Source: Cladorhizidae sp. MBARI D1340-BT2 (taxonomy: Eukaryota; Porifera; Demospongiae; Poecilosclerida; Cladorhizidae). Taken from it: a stretch of 64,000 nucleotides of DNA. Within the stretch, counting starts at the first letter, position 1. Every line of letters begins with the position of its first letter. The DNA is taken from assembly GCA_028752905.1 (NCBI GenBank), contig JAQNBH010000010.1, positions 10,097,993 to 10,161,992 of the forward strand, written 5' to 3'. Under the pieces are notes generated by a model, which was not told where the DNA came from, did not search any database, and was given only the letters and a program-made list of their open reading frames with translations. Of this stretch, positions 46,803 to 58,639 are shown one piece after another. A program made the translations under genes and the position numbers.

Positions 46803-49800
46803 CAATACAGGGTCAGTTTTCATGTTGATTTAAAAACTATGGATTGACTTGCCATATCAAAATATGACACCATTAAATATGAAAGCATCCTGATAATGAT
46901 CATTGATATAGTCAAAGGACTGTGTATTAGGTATCAGTGACAATGTGAGCTGCTTGTAAGTTCTATATTTAGCACTTATTCCAGCTGGCAGTTGCTTTGA
47001 TGTTATGTTATAAAAATATACTAACCACAAAGGTTGTAAGAAATGACTAGCAGCTGAAGTACATTAGGTGTCATGACAAACTAACAAACAAACAAACTTA
47101 GCAACTATAGTGGACTCTCATACATCCATGAAGTCATATTGTTCAGGTTATTGTAATATCAGTGTTTGGTTGTATTTAGCTACTACTTAAAGACTAGCTA
47201 AGTACTTACAACTTCTTGAATAAGAACAGCATCTTTTAGAGTTCTGTCCGCTAGGCAAGTCCATGATCAGAACAAAAGTGTCATAATAAAACAACCAATA
47301 ACATAGGAAGATTTAACTGTAGCAAGGAAAACTTGTTACCGGCTAAATATATAAACAAAGCTGGTAGCCTTGAAGTCACAATGTTCTATTTTGTTCCCAA
47401 GCTTCCATAATGCAGAACAATAATAGCAGCCTCAATGATGCTCAACTATTGAAATATAAGAAAAGATGGAGGCTAAAATATAATTGTGCTCGATTGAAGC
47501 AATATTAAGTTAGCTCAACTACAAATGCTTCCATCCTGCAATTAGAAAGTTTGTTAATATTGTATAGAGAGCCTAGAGCTTTTTTTTATAGTTATGGAAA
47601 TGGATTTTGACCTAGATTGTACCAGTTATCTCAATGGGCATTGTTGGTAGCTTTGTTCATGCATGACAGTCAGGCATGTGTTTCTTTAGGAGGTCATCCT
47701 TTGTGAAGCCATGGATAGCACTCATAGAAAACTTTTATGAGTACTTTAGCAATCAGGAGAAAATCTTAATCCACATGTATTGTCATGTTTCTCTCTCGAG
47801 TATCAGTTTGACCGTTACCTTTTTTAATACTGGAGAGTTACAGCTGCACAAACCCACCTTTCCACCTGTAGAAATTCACATACAGCCTGTTCCACTACTA
47901 TATTTGATGTGTGTGTGTAAGGCAAGTAATTCCTATCAGATATAGGTCTTCATTGGCAAAAACTGTGATGTATGCAGGGACAAAGAAAGGCTGTGATTGT
48001 CCTGCTTGTTCAATAATGAAGTTATATTCTTTTGGACCTCTACACATTAGGGTGGATAGAAATTCCAATGCAGTTGATGATTTAGAATTATCATTGTTAT
48101 CCATCTTTTCTGCTAATCATTCATGTTTTTTAGCTCCAACTCAAATTGAGAATAATGACATTGCACTGATTTTGAACAAGTTGAACTCAGTGAGACGTAA
48201 TGTAAACCCATCTCCTAGCAACATGAACAAACTGGTGAGTGATGTCTATTAAATCATTGTAGTGCAAGCTAGTGTATATTTTTATAAATACATGTAGGTA
48301 TGTGTTTATGAAATTAGGTTCAGTATCAGAAATATTTGTCAATGCTCTTTATTTCCTATTGAATTGTGTAAACATCAGTTCTAAAGTTAATTGTTTTTTA
48401 GACAATCACTGTGATGTTCATTGAGTGAGAACAATATTGATTATTCACTGTTGTAGTAGCATCAGCACTAAGGCAAAATTGATATTCACAAAATATTGAG
48501 TTACTAATATGACCATCTAATGGTTACTATAGTTCTCCTTAATTACTTGTAGAGCTTCTTGCTGCCCATGAAAGTATTGCATCAGGCCATTTCTAGTCCT
48601 TGAACTCTTTGATGGTCAATAACACATTCAAGCATCTGCACTAAATCCACATCATTTGGCGATAACACATTTATGCAATGTAGCTTCTTTTTATAAGCAA
48701 CTGGCATATTCCCTCTTCATATTCCTTTTTACTACGAAATGGGCATAGAATAATTTGCAATACTTACCATCTGTCCCAGATCTCTTGCTGGATTACTTGG
48801 ACAGGCCCCCATGTGATGACTTTGATAACAACGTCTAGGGCTATCAGGATAAAGGCATTTTCGCAGAGGTTCATATGGGCAGCTGATCCTTAACTTTATA
48901 TTTGTGCCTACCATTATCCCAGTGGCAGTGGAGCTTCTTTGATCTTCCAGAACAATACCTCTCCTCAACAGCTTTCAGCTCCTCTCTTATCACAGTTGTC
49001 AAGACACTCCCTCCACTCATTTCCAGCTCCAATTCAATCCTTTAGATTTGTTCCTGACTTCTCAGGTTACTCATTTATATAAAGAATTAACATTAACATC
49101 AATTATTCATTGAAGAACTGGCTTTTACAGTTTCCTTGTTCAAATCATAATATCCACCTGCATTTGAAGATAAGGTGACAATTATCATAATAGCAGTTGT
49201 GGTCATCATAATTATCTTCTATTGCTTTCAACGAACTCTCAGTTGATACAATTATACACGACTTTAGCTTCATTAGCTCTTGCAAAACTAACAGCTAGCA
49301 TTCTATTAGAGCTAGGTACCTAGCTGATGGTCATAATTGCCATAAAGAACAAAGTAACTTAGGACTCAAATCTGAGCTTCTAGAAGCAATTGTTGGCCAG
49401 TTGGAAGCCTAGTTTTTAGTTGACTACCTACATTGAGACACCTAGCTCATCTTAACTTCTGTGATAGCTCTGCTTAGAAGAGCAGAATGCAATAAGAAGA
49501 TAATGTTTGTTACCACTCTCATCTGGACACTAATTATAATTTTGCTGATAGAAGAATGGGTGTGACCCTAATATATATGCATTAAGTTGCCAATGAGCTA
49601 GATTTGCTTTTTGCTGCAAAACCAACACTAGGTTAAGTATCTAAAGCTTAAAAGCACCATTCATCTGTTACTCTGTTAGGCACTACCAAGCTAGCAATTT
49701 CTTTTCTCTGTATAGCTAAACTATTTCTAGAATGAAAAAAAATACTACTAGGAAAATATTTGTCACTCAGGGTGGTTATCCAGGGAATACACTTGTTTAT

Positions 49801-52800
49801 CTAAAAAAAGTGCCTCCATCCATCTCCACCACCATCTTCACATGCATCATAACCAGCCTTGCCTATATAGGAACACTGATATAGGCAACATTATGGGTTC
49901 GGGCATGGCCTGCTTGATAACATGGAATGCAAGTGAAATGACTTGCCATATTCATGATAATTGTAATAACAATCAGATGGTTGGCCTATTTATACATCCT
50001 TCAGTTGGTTGGGATTGATGCCATTACACACATTTAAGATACTGTTGACATTATTTATAGCTTTATTGTAATAGCTTCACTGCCAGGTATATCTTGGAAA
50101 ATCCTGTCATAATTTTTGGAAAATGGTAGTTAATGACTAAGCACATGCACAGTAGAACCACTAGTGGTCGGAAGAATATATATTTGTACTATAATGAGTA
50201 TATCAAGTATTGATGTATATTATTCAAATGATGATTATTCTTGGACTCTATTATATTGATAACGGGAAGAAAAATACTTGATCAGAGTCGTGTTAGTTTA
50301 TCTGAGGAGCTTTCACAGACCTTCATGTCTCATTCCTTAGCTGTAGACTAACTGATCTGTCCTGTCACATGGCTACCAGGTAGTTTGGAGTCATGTGACA
50401 GGAGGCTGTTGGTAGATTGGAGGATGCTCCTTGCCTTGGTCATGGTTGAGTGGGAGCATTCACATCCTTATCTCGTTACTCTCTCGCACTTTCCTTCTGC
50501 TCTGATGTTGTTTTCTGGCTAAGATAGAAAAATACATGATAATATATACAATATTTTTTCATGTTTTTTGTTGTTATTTGGTTGTTGTTATTGTTGTGCA
50601 GTTTCTCTGTTTCTCTATTTATCAAACATTAAAAGATGGAGACTTTCTCAAAACCAATAAAAATTATTTTTTTCGTGTTTTTACTTGTTGGTTGTTGCTG
50701 TCCTTGTTGCTATTGTCATATTGTGGGTAAAAAGTTGATATGTCTGGAACTAACTGGTAGGTCAACAGCTTACAAGTCTGAACTTCTGTGGAGGCACCAG
50801 TGTTTGTGGTCAGAATATTTAATTATCCACACAAAATAATTTAAAATAATTTTAAATCCTTTGTGTTGTTTCTTTTCCTTAAACTATATGCTAGTCAGTA
50901 CATTTTTGTTGTTGCTGTTCCTATTGCAGTTGTTTTGTTATTGAAGCTAGCCACTTGCTAAGGGTAAGAAACAGCCCACTTCATAGACTTGGTAGTTGCT
51001 GGAGATAACTCCAGAACTATTCATGTTGTTCAATTCTATGTCACAGTTGAAGTACATTAATTGCTGCATGGACTTCAGGCACTTTACCCAGTCATTGAGT
51101 TGAAGGTGACTTCTGTTAACTTTTGGTCTCACATAATTTCTTACTAACTTTACTGATTATGACTGTATAATATACTTCAAGCAGGCTGCTTAATTATCAC
51201 TTGCTGCTAGGCTCAACTATTAAATTGCACCAGATGTGTGTTAAACAAAGCAATTATATAAAGTGCTACCTGCACTCTCTGATAGTGCTACTAACAGGGA
51301 AACTAGTTGAAGATCTACTGCACATTGTGCCATCAATGTGTACTAAATTTCATATATTTATGTATTAAATTTTTTGTATAATTTGCATTGGGTTATGGCA
51401 TCTCCAACCAAGAAGCATGCCAAAGTAGTTAATGTGATTGATTTATTCTTCATATCTTATGCTATGATTGAAGGTATGGAATGAAAAGTTGGCTGCAGCT
51501 GCTCAGTTATTCTCACTGAATTGCCAAGCGAATTCTAATCCAGACAGAATTACAAGCTTCAATACAGTGGGAGAAACATGGGGTACTATTGGCAGTACAA
51601 GTCCTCACTACTCACTAATAATTGATGTGGCTTGGCTTGGGCAAAGGAGTATGTACAGTTTTGAAACTAACACATGTAATCAAGATGGTGGTTGTGCCTT
51701 TTATACACAGGTAATTTGTTCATATGTATTAGTGCAATTTGAGTGAGTTAAGAAGATTGGGTAGAATTGCTCCATTCAAGCAACATTAAACCTTTATACT
51801 CCAGGATATACTTTTTATTATTTGAGGGCTTTGGTATCCACATAATGAATTATTAATATTTTTCCCCACAAAAATAAGGCATCTAACCAACTTTACCTTC
51901 TCAAGGATAGTGTACATTCATGGACTCAATGCTACAGGTTTGCATTCATGTTTTTGCATTGTGTTATTTTTTTAGAAGCAATGGACTCTTCAATCACCTT
52001 CCTATTTAGAAGTTTTCCCCCCAGATTTTAGCCATAATTTTTATAGCTCTTAAATTAGTGCATTATTCGGCCTTCATGAGAGTTGTTTACTAACATATGA
52101 GAGCTTGATTTTAGTGCCACCTCCATTCCAGAGTTCCCCTCACCAATTTTTTTTTTAATGCTCCACATCCTAGAAATTTATAGCTATATGAATTCCTCCA
52201 TTCTCACTTCCAGTTCTTACACTCACAGTTCATTAAGTCTGTTCAAATTAAAATACTACATACACAGGATGAAATTTATTTTCTACATTGATTGTAAGAA
52301 CTGAAATGCCATGATTAAACATTTGAAAGCTGATTTCTTCAATTTTTTTGCCGTATGTAAGCAAACATTTATTGTTCTGTATATATATATATATATCAGG
52401 TATAAAACAATTTTATACTGTGGAAATATAGATGTGCATGACTCAGATATGGGTTGCTGTTACAATATGTAGCACACTTGCTTTTAGTTATGCTTAATAC
52501 AAATTTTATATGATTAAATTATCGATTTCCTCTTTGTTAAGCAACAACATAATTTGAGTTTTTGACATGTCAGCTTTCAGTTCAAGTTCCATTTTCTGTC
52601 CCATGCACCAGACAGTTAAACATGAAACTCCTGTTGACAAATGATATGCCACTGGATGACCATTGAAATACCTAGCTAAGTCCTGAAGGTAAACACACAT
52701 TCAGGTTCCAGCTTATACGCCCGTGAGCATCAGTTTTGTGCTTTTGAAGGATATTAATATAGTGTAAAACATCAGTCTCCTGTGCAGAAAAGTTTTTAGA

Positions 52801-55800
52801 AGATGAGTTTTAGCTTCGTGTAACTATGCTTTCCACTATAAGAAACAACAATCATAAAGTTTGCACAAGTATGGCGGCACTCCAGAAAGGAATTATGAAG
52901 TTTGTCTAAAGCCAAGGTCTTTTCCTGCATTGAAACCTTTGATATAGCCAATCCAGATTGAATTAAAAACTCAGCTAGCTTATACATGTCAATAGAAAAA
53001 TTATAAATTATAATCTGGATTAAATTGAAGTGCACTAAAATACCCTTGTACAAATAAGGCTAAAGATTTTAAATGGTATCATTCAGCTATTCTGAGCCAT
53101 GGAGAAGTATAATTATGCAGTAGGAGTGGGTGGGGGGCGGGGGGGGTATGGTGCACTTTGGGTATGCAGTTTTCATTATTTTGATGAAGACAAGAGCATC
53201 TGGTCGAAATGTCAGGAGAATACAATTTCAAGCTGACTGGTAATCGTAATATTTGTCAACTGAGAGTTCATTGAGAGTACAGCAGCTGCACTGGTATCCA
53301 TGCTAGGCCAAAGAAGCAAGTCAAGACAGGTGAAAATTTCACAATTAGTTATATATGAGGTTTATATATAACAAAGGCACTAAGGGTGGCTATACTATAA
53401 GTGTTGGTAGTTGGGTAGGGGAGGGGGGGAGCAAAAGGAAAAAATTGAGCTTGCTTGGAAGTACAACTACCGAACCGCCATCCCTAAATTTTGCATGACC
53501 TGGACATGTTGAATGTATTCTTAGATTTTATTATACCATTAAATCATGTAAGATGCTGCAAATATCAGTTTAAGCTAAGATTTATTTATTTTAGGAAGGG
53601 TAGTCATCCACAATTTTAAAAAAAGTTCAACCCGATAGAGGGATTAGTTGATACTTATAATAGTCATATTGATGCCATTTGATTATCATTGGCTTGAAAA
53701 GTTGGATGTCTTGAAATGTTTTAGTAAAAATATGACTTGACTAGAACATTGTCAAGTGTCTTAATACTAGGCATGACTATAGCAACATTAGCAAAATACT
53801 CAACCTGCACAGATTTGCCTAGATGTTTTGGGGGATTGGTGAATTTATACATTTAATAATTAGATCGTCAAAGTCATTTGTAGTAAGAATATCATTTGTA
53901 GTAAGAAAATACAGTGTGTGTGTGTGTTTGAGTGTGTTTGAGTGTGTTTGTGTGTTTGTGAGTGTATGTGTGCACATTTTTCTACTTGGTTTATTCTGTA
54001 GCTATTCTGTAACATGCTAACAAAAAGTACCACAGTTCCACCCTTCGATTCGGCATGGGACATGAAACATGGAATAATCTTTTGAGCAAATTAGAGTATG
54101 TGGCTTTATTGAAGGTTGAAAAAATTGGCACCATACCAATAAATTAACACTTACCTGACGAGTACTGTGACACAATTAATTATGTTTGGAGGACAAGTGT
54201 TTGGAGGACAAGACTTGTGCATTAGTAGTCATAAGGATGGGCATCATGGGCTTCTTCTCTATGAAAGTCCTTTACCACAGACCATAATTACTAATCAATA
54301 TGTCCCTGCCCTTTGGTGTATGAGACCTGGCTCCTAAACGTTTCACCTATCAGCTCCAGAAAATTTTCTAACATGAAAATATACAGTATACATTAAAATT
54401 TAATTTGTGGATCATTTCTTGGATAGACACTGATGTGGAGACTGAGGTGAGTATAATTTTGACTGATACACATATATATATATATGGATATGTGGATAGT
54501 AGCATTCAGTAGAAGTGTAGTTCAAATGATGTTGTTGAGAACTTGGAGTTATTGGAAGTTTACTGACTGTGAGAGAGTGGAACAAGCAGAGAATGGAGGT
54601 GAGCTTCAAGTGAATACTTGTATGCAAGAACAAGAAAGAAAAGTGTAATGGATATGAGAGATAATATGTGTACAATGCACAGGATTTATGGGTCCAACTT
54701 ACCTACAAGACAACTTACCAAGCAAAAATGAAAAGCCAAAAAATTCATGGCTTTGAATGCTGTATAACATTTTTATTCGATCAGAGCTGCCAGTTTCTCT
54801 AATACCCATGAAATTCCATCTTCTATATTCAATGAGGGGCAAGTACAAATTGGACTTGAAGAAAGCGAGGAAATTTATACTCACTTTATAATTAGCTCTA
54901 ATCCCTCGTGAGACAAACAATATAGCTAGCTGGTTTGAGAAACAGGCTTAGCTACTAGCTAATATTAGAAAATAGTTAGCTACTCAGATAATAGCTAGGT
55001 ATTAGCTAAATCTACCAGAAATAAAGTAATAGCTTCTCATATCTGAGCTCAGATTCCTATAAAGTCCAAAATATTCAACAACTTCCACAGCAGTTAGCTA
55101 CATTGCTCTATAAAAAATATGATAAAATAATATGAAAGTTCAACATAGGTGCTACTATTGAGGCATATTTAGCTATGAGCTAAAACTCGGCAAATAGTTA
55201 GCTACATATATACTAGGCAGATATCCGAACAAAATTCGAAGTCTCTTCCGCAAGTCCATCCAAGAAACCTAATGAAATGCTAGAATACCTTGTTCAACAA
55301 GAAGCACTATATACAAAAAGATCGAGAAACTACTTGTCTGTGGAGGTTATGTTGTATTCCAGTAACAATATGATCATTCTGAAATTTCATGCAGCATTAG
55401 AGTAAGAGCCTGAAGTACTGTTAACAAATGCACTACAGTAAAATAGTGCTGTCTCTGCAGCATGGCACATGTGCCCAGCACATGAACAGGATGTGGTAAA
55501 AACACAACAAAGAAAATGATAACAATAAGAATGCCAAAATATAATAATAATACATTAATATATATAGTATATAAGAGGACTAGAGAAGTGAAATCCCTTG
55601 CTTATCTTATGTAGCGACTGGCAGTGTCAGTGCTATAGTTTTTATAAATGGGCAAACAGGTTTTCTAATTTTGGCCCTCTCTGGTAAGGGTTAAGTGTAT
55701 ATCTACCATAGTAGATCTTACTTAGCTTTATCTTATTGGAACTCATATCACTCTAATCTAAATAGTGTTATTTTCTATAGTGACATCCATAACTATTTGT

Positions 55801-57130
55801 AATGCTCTTAATTAAAATTAAAAAAATTCAGTTCGGAACATTTTAGTTTAGGTATGTTTAACTTCTTGTTGCTTGTGTGGGCTGGGATGACTGATGTGGG
55901 CTGTGTATCTACATTTTGTCCAATAATTGAACTATTCTCTTTACCAAATTCCACTACCTTCTACTGTTACTATGGACCAGCGTAAGTAAAACAAGAATAC
56001 AAGACGATTTTTAAAAGGTCCATGATTCCAGATAGATATGGGTTGCTGTTCCAGTACAGACATTTTTTATAACCTGTCCAGTTCATTGTAGCGCAGCTAG
56101 ATAGAAAAATTAAAATCTGAATTAAAATCAAATGCCTTTGTACACATAGGGCTAAAGATTTCAATTGGTTTCATTCAGACTACCACTTCTGAGCCTTGGA
56201 ATACTATATGCAGTGTGAGTATAGTGCACTCTAGGCATGCAAGAACCTTATAGCACAGATGCCACTGGAAGTCATAGACACTTAATGGATATCCTTTCAC
56301 CTTGTCACCAGCATGAGCTCCAGGGTATGTCTAACTTAACATGGAAGCTACCCATACAGGAGTCAAACCACTCAGAGAGAGCTCCACTCCCTTGCTAACC
56401 TGGAGATTTACCTCTATGTGCGCGATTATTTTGTGACCACCATGGCTTCATTGAAATTAGATGCTCCTCTTATCAGGCAAAGAAACGTAACATTCTCAGG
56501 GCCATGGTGAGAAGCATAGGCTATGATCCCTTTAAAGTTAACTTTCTTCTTTAAAAAATGCATGCCAGTAAAATAGTGCACCCATGGCACATGTGCCCAT
56601 CACGTGAACAGGATGTGGTAAAAACACAACAAAGAAAATGATAAAAATAACAATACCAAAATATAATAATAATACATAAAAATTTTTTTTTAATAATAAA
56701 GTTAGAAAAGTGAAATCCCTTGCTTATCTTATGCAAAGACTGGCAGTGTCAGTGCTGTAGTTTTTTTAAATGGGCGTCATCCTACCAACAGTTTTTTTTT
56801 GGGGGGGCCTATCTGGTAATGGTTAAGTGTTTATCTACCATATCAGATCTTACTGAGTTTGATCTTATTAGAACTCATGTCACTCTAATCTAAATAATGT
56901 TATTATCTATAGTGACATGCATAACTATTTCAAATGCTCTTAGTGCATTAAAATGAAAAAATTATTTTTCAGTTAGAACATTTTAGTTTAGGTGTGTTTA
57001 ACTCCTTATTTGGTATATAGCTTGTGTGGGCTGAAAGTACTGATGTGGGCTGTGGATCTACATTTTGTCCTATAGTTGAAGGATTCCCTGCATCATATCC
57101 CTTTATCTTCTTCTGCTACTATGGACCAGG
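44186..57130 (+). CDS. CAP-domain protein gene C, incomplete (no hinge exon)
   Basis: Exons: signal 44186-44234, then 48134-48234, 51474-51710 and a signature exon at 57021-57130. The protein matches A and B (APTQIENNDIAL, VWNEKLAAAAQLFSLNC, CNQDGGCAFYTQ, LVWAESTDVGCG, FFCYYGPG). The hinge exon seen at 37455 and 46670 has no counterpart in unit C, and the homology with the other units stops at about 58035. A phase-2 donor at 57131 would need an unrecognised last exon. The gene may be a truncated pseudogene at the end of the array, or its last exon may have diverged past recognition. Confidence 0.6.
44411..44502 (+). CDS. CAP exon 3 (signature motif), unit B
   Basis: 92 bp, phase 0 to 2. It is 18 bp shorter than the A copy: the loop before the signature shrinks by six residues without a frame change. 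LVWAETTDVGCGSTFC, then FYCYYGPA. Confidence 0.92.
46670..46767 (+). CDS. CAP exon 4 (hinge), unit B
   Basis: It has one extra codon compared with A (TGTPPCSRC), in frame. It encodes GNIPGERPYRTGTPPCSRC and then RADQMCSNNLCGS. The reading frame continues to a TAA at 46800-46802, or the GTAAGC donor at 46768 is used. Confidence 0.9.
48134..48234 (+). CDS. CAP exon 1, unit C
   Basis: 101 bp, acceptor TTTTTTAG, donor GTGAGT. PTQIENNDIAL to NMNKL, with RRNVNP where A has RSNVNP. Confidence 0.9.
51474..51710 (+). CDS. CAP exon 2, unit C
   Basis: 237 bp, phase 0 to 0. VWNEKLAAAAQLFSLNC to GGCAFYTQ. GETWGTIGS keeps the Glu of the GEN motif, and both positions of the missing histidines agree with A and B. 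Confidence 0.92.
52930..53180. repeat. Dispersed repeat copy 1
   Basis: A segment with GGCTAAAGATTTTAAATGG, TCATTCAGCTATTCTGAGCC and GTATGGTGCACTTTGGGTATG is absent from unit A at this place. It recurs in altered form at 56060-56245. A G-rich run lies at 53126-53147. It is probably a short interspersed element relic. Confidence 0.55.
55872..55981 (+). pseudogene. CAP exon 3 copy C1, acceptor lost
   Basis: 110 bp, homologous to 35067-35176. It keeps the frame (LVWAGMTDVGC, then STFCPIIE and FYCYYGPA) and the donor. The 8 bases with the acceptor (GTATATAG) are missing before it. A Gly after the second Cys has become Val. The signal exon copy at 55646 is also frame-broken by a 10-bp loss. It is probably skipped. 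Confidence 0.75.
56060..56245. repeat. Dispersed repeat copy 2
   Basis: Related to 52930-53180 (GGGCTAAAGATTTCAATTGG, TTCTGAGCC, GTGCACTCTAGGCATGC). It lies in the stretch between the two C-unit signature exons. Confidence 0.55.
57021..57130 (+). CDS. CAP exon 3 copy C2
   Basis: 110 bp with an intact acceptor (TGGTATATAG) and donor (GGGTAAGT), phase 0 to 2. LVWAESTDVGCGSTFC, then IFFCYYGPG. It is more diverged from A and B than copy C1, which suggests an older origin. It is the only usable exon 3 for gene C. Confidence 0.75.
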
Positions 57131-58035
57131 GTAAGTAAAACAACAATACTATAAGATTTTTTAAATGTCCGTGAATTACTATTTCCAGAAGTACATCAGC
57201 TGGAAACATGTTAATTTTAAAGTAGTATGCATTATGTATGTATGGAGGAACTCTTAGTGTCTGACTTCACCAGATGCCTTTGTGCATCTCTGTAAACACA
57301 GTGTGCTCAGAGTTGTTGTGATTCTCATGAGAGATAAGAACTATGGGCAGTGGACTTTGTGATATATGCATTTGACTGAGTATGTTGAGCTATGGAAGAA
57401 CTACTCTGGTGTAAGAATAATCTGTAACATTGTATTGCACTGTAAAATTAGAGTGATGGTGTTGGTTGTAGGTGTTGGATGAAGCTATCTCTTCTACTGA
57501 GATCCAGGTCAATAAAGTAAAGTTCATATACTTTGCCTCCGTGTCTCCAATGACTTTAAGCTTGTCTGGTTTCAAGGACTGCTTAATGCATTGCCAATTA
57601 CTCTGTCCAGATATACAATTACATGGTATTGAAACTTGGTATTATCCACCACTCTATCCGATTGGTATGATCTCAGTTTCTTCCTTCTATCACATGTACA
57701 TAATGTTCCTGTTTATAAGATGCTTGCTGCATTAAAACATTATGCACCATTCTGCCCCCTTCTGAATTTTAAAAAAAATTTCCAGGCATCCTTTAACTTA
57801 AGAAGGAGTGTTGTAAGCTGCATGCATCTTAGTTGTTCTATGTTAATGTAGCTTCCCTCAGATGAGATAATGATGGTCAATTCATCTGGTAGAAGATCGT
57901 CTTATAATTTTAACTTGAGGTAAACCTCTACAGCACAGCAGAAAAAATTGTCCGTCAGATCAATCTCAGTTGAAGAACATGCTGTGAATCCTTTGCAAAG
58001 ATATTAATTAAAACCATGATATTATATTTTCAGGA

Positions 58036-58639
58036 GATCATGTATTTATATATCTACTTAACTATCGATCTACTTTTATTCAACACATAACTTTGTACAA
58101 AGTATCATAATTTTACTACCAGAGGACTCCAAACTGTCCATTGCATGCAACCACTAATCCATATCTTAATTTAGCACAATATATATGCCATATTGCAAAA
58201 AAAGCTTTTCAAAACCACTCCCCCTATAGGCCCTAAAAAACAAACACGTATGCAAAACTGGAAATGAATGTCTCGGTAAATCTGGAGAAAATGTAAGGGC
58301 TAAAACCCAACCTATGTGCAGAGCTCCTGATTTTTTCAACAATACAGCTAACTCTTTACTATTTAGGATGGATCAAGAAAAAAAGCAAGTTAATGTCAGA
58401 TTCTGCATGTCTTCCTTTTAAATTCCTGCAGAAGTGACTCCGTTTATAGTTGCAGTGTGCCTTTTCTATCTTCAAGGGTTTCTGCTACCAGGAACGCTTG
58501 AATTAAATATTAAAATGAATAGCTATAATTTCACATGCACACTTCTGTTCCAGAATTTGCCATACCATTATATCCCATAGACATCAGTTTGTTCAATGTA
58601 CCAGTTCGGAATCAGTAAGAAACACATAAAGAAATAATT
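58036..58639. other. No recognisable gene
   Basis: AT-rich sequence between the end of the CAP array and the transposase relic. No supportable feature. Confidence 0.4.

Larger units (their letters stand above)
38906..48080 (+). repeat. Tandem segmental duplication, unit B
   Basis: The second copy, with exons at 38959, 42044, 44411 and 46670 and a signal exon at 44186. It shares small derived changes with unit C (for example AAATACATGTAGGTATGTG after exon 1), so the B-C duplication is younger than A-B. Unit B lost the segments that match 31515-33015 and 28590-28830 of unit A. Confidence 0.92.
48081..58035 (+). repeat. Tandem segmental duplication, unit C with remnant of a further unit
   Basis: It follows unit B closely up to about 56030. 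After an unrelated stretch, the segment around the signal and signature exons appears a second time (about 56570-58035), more diverged. The simplest reading is that a fourth unit once followed, and a deletion fused unit C to the remnant. Homology ends at TTTTCAGGA near 58033. Confidence 0.85.

Noticed and set aside
47911..48252. A 113-codon ORF that reads into CAP exon 1 of unit C
   Set aside because: The frame is open across the intron only in this copy. The unit B counterpart (38735-38974) leaves the CAP frame and stops just inside exon 1. The upstream part has no signal peptide.
57472..57735. An 87-codon ORF with several cysteines after CAP exon 3 copy C2
   Set aside because: The homologous stretches in units A and B are frame-shifted and have stops, so coding is not conserved.
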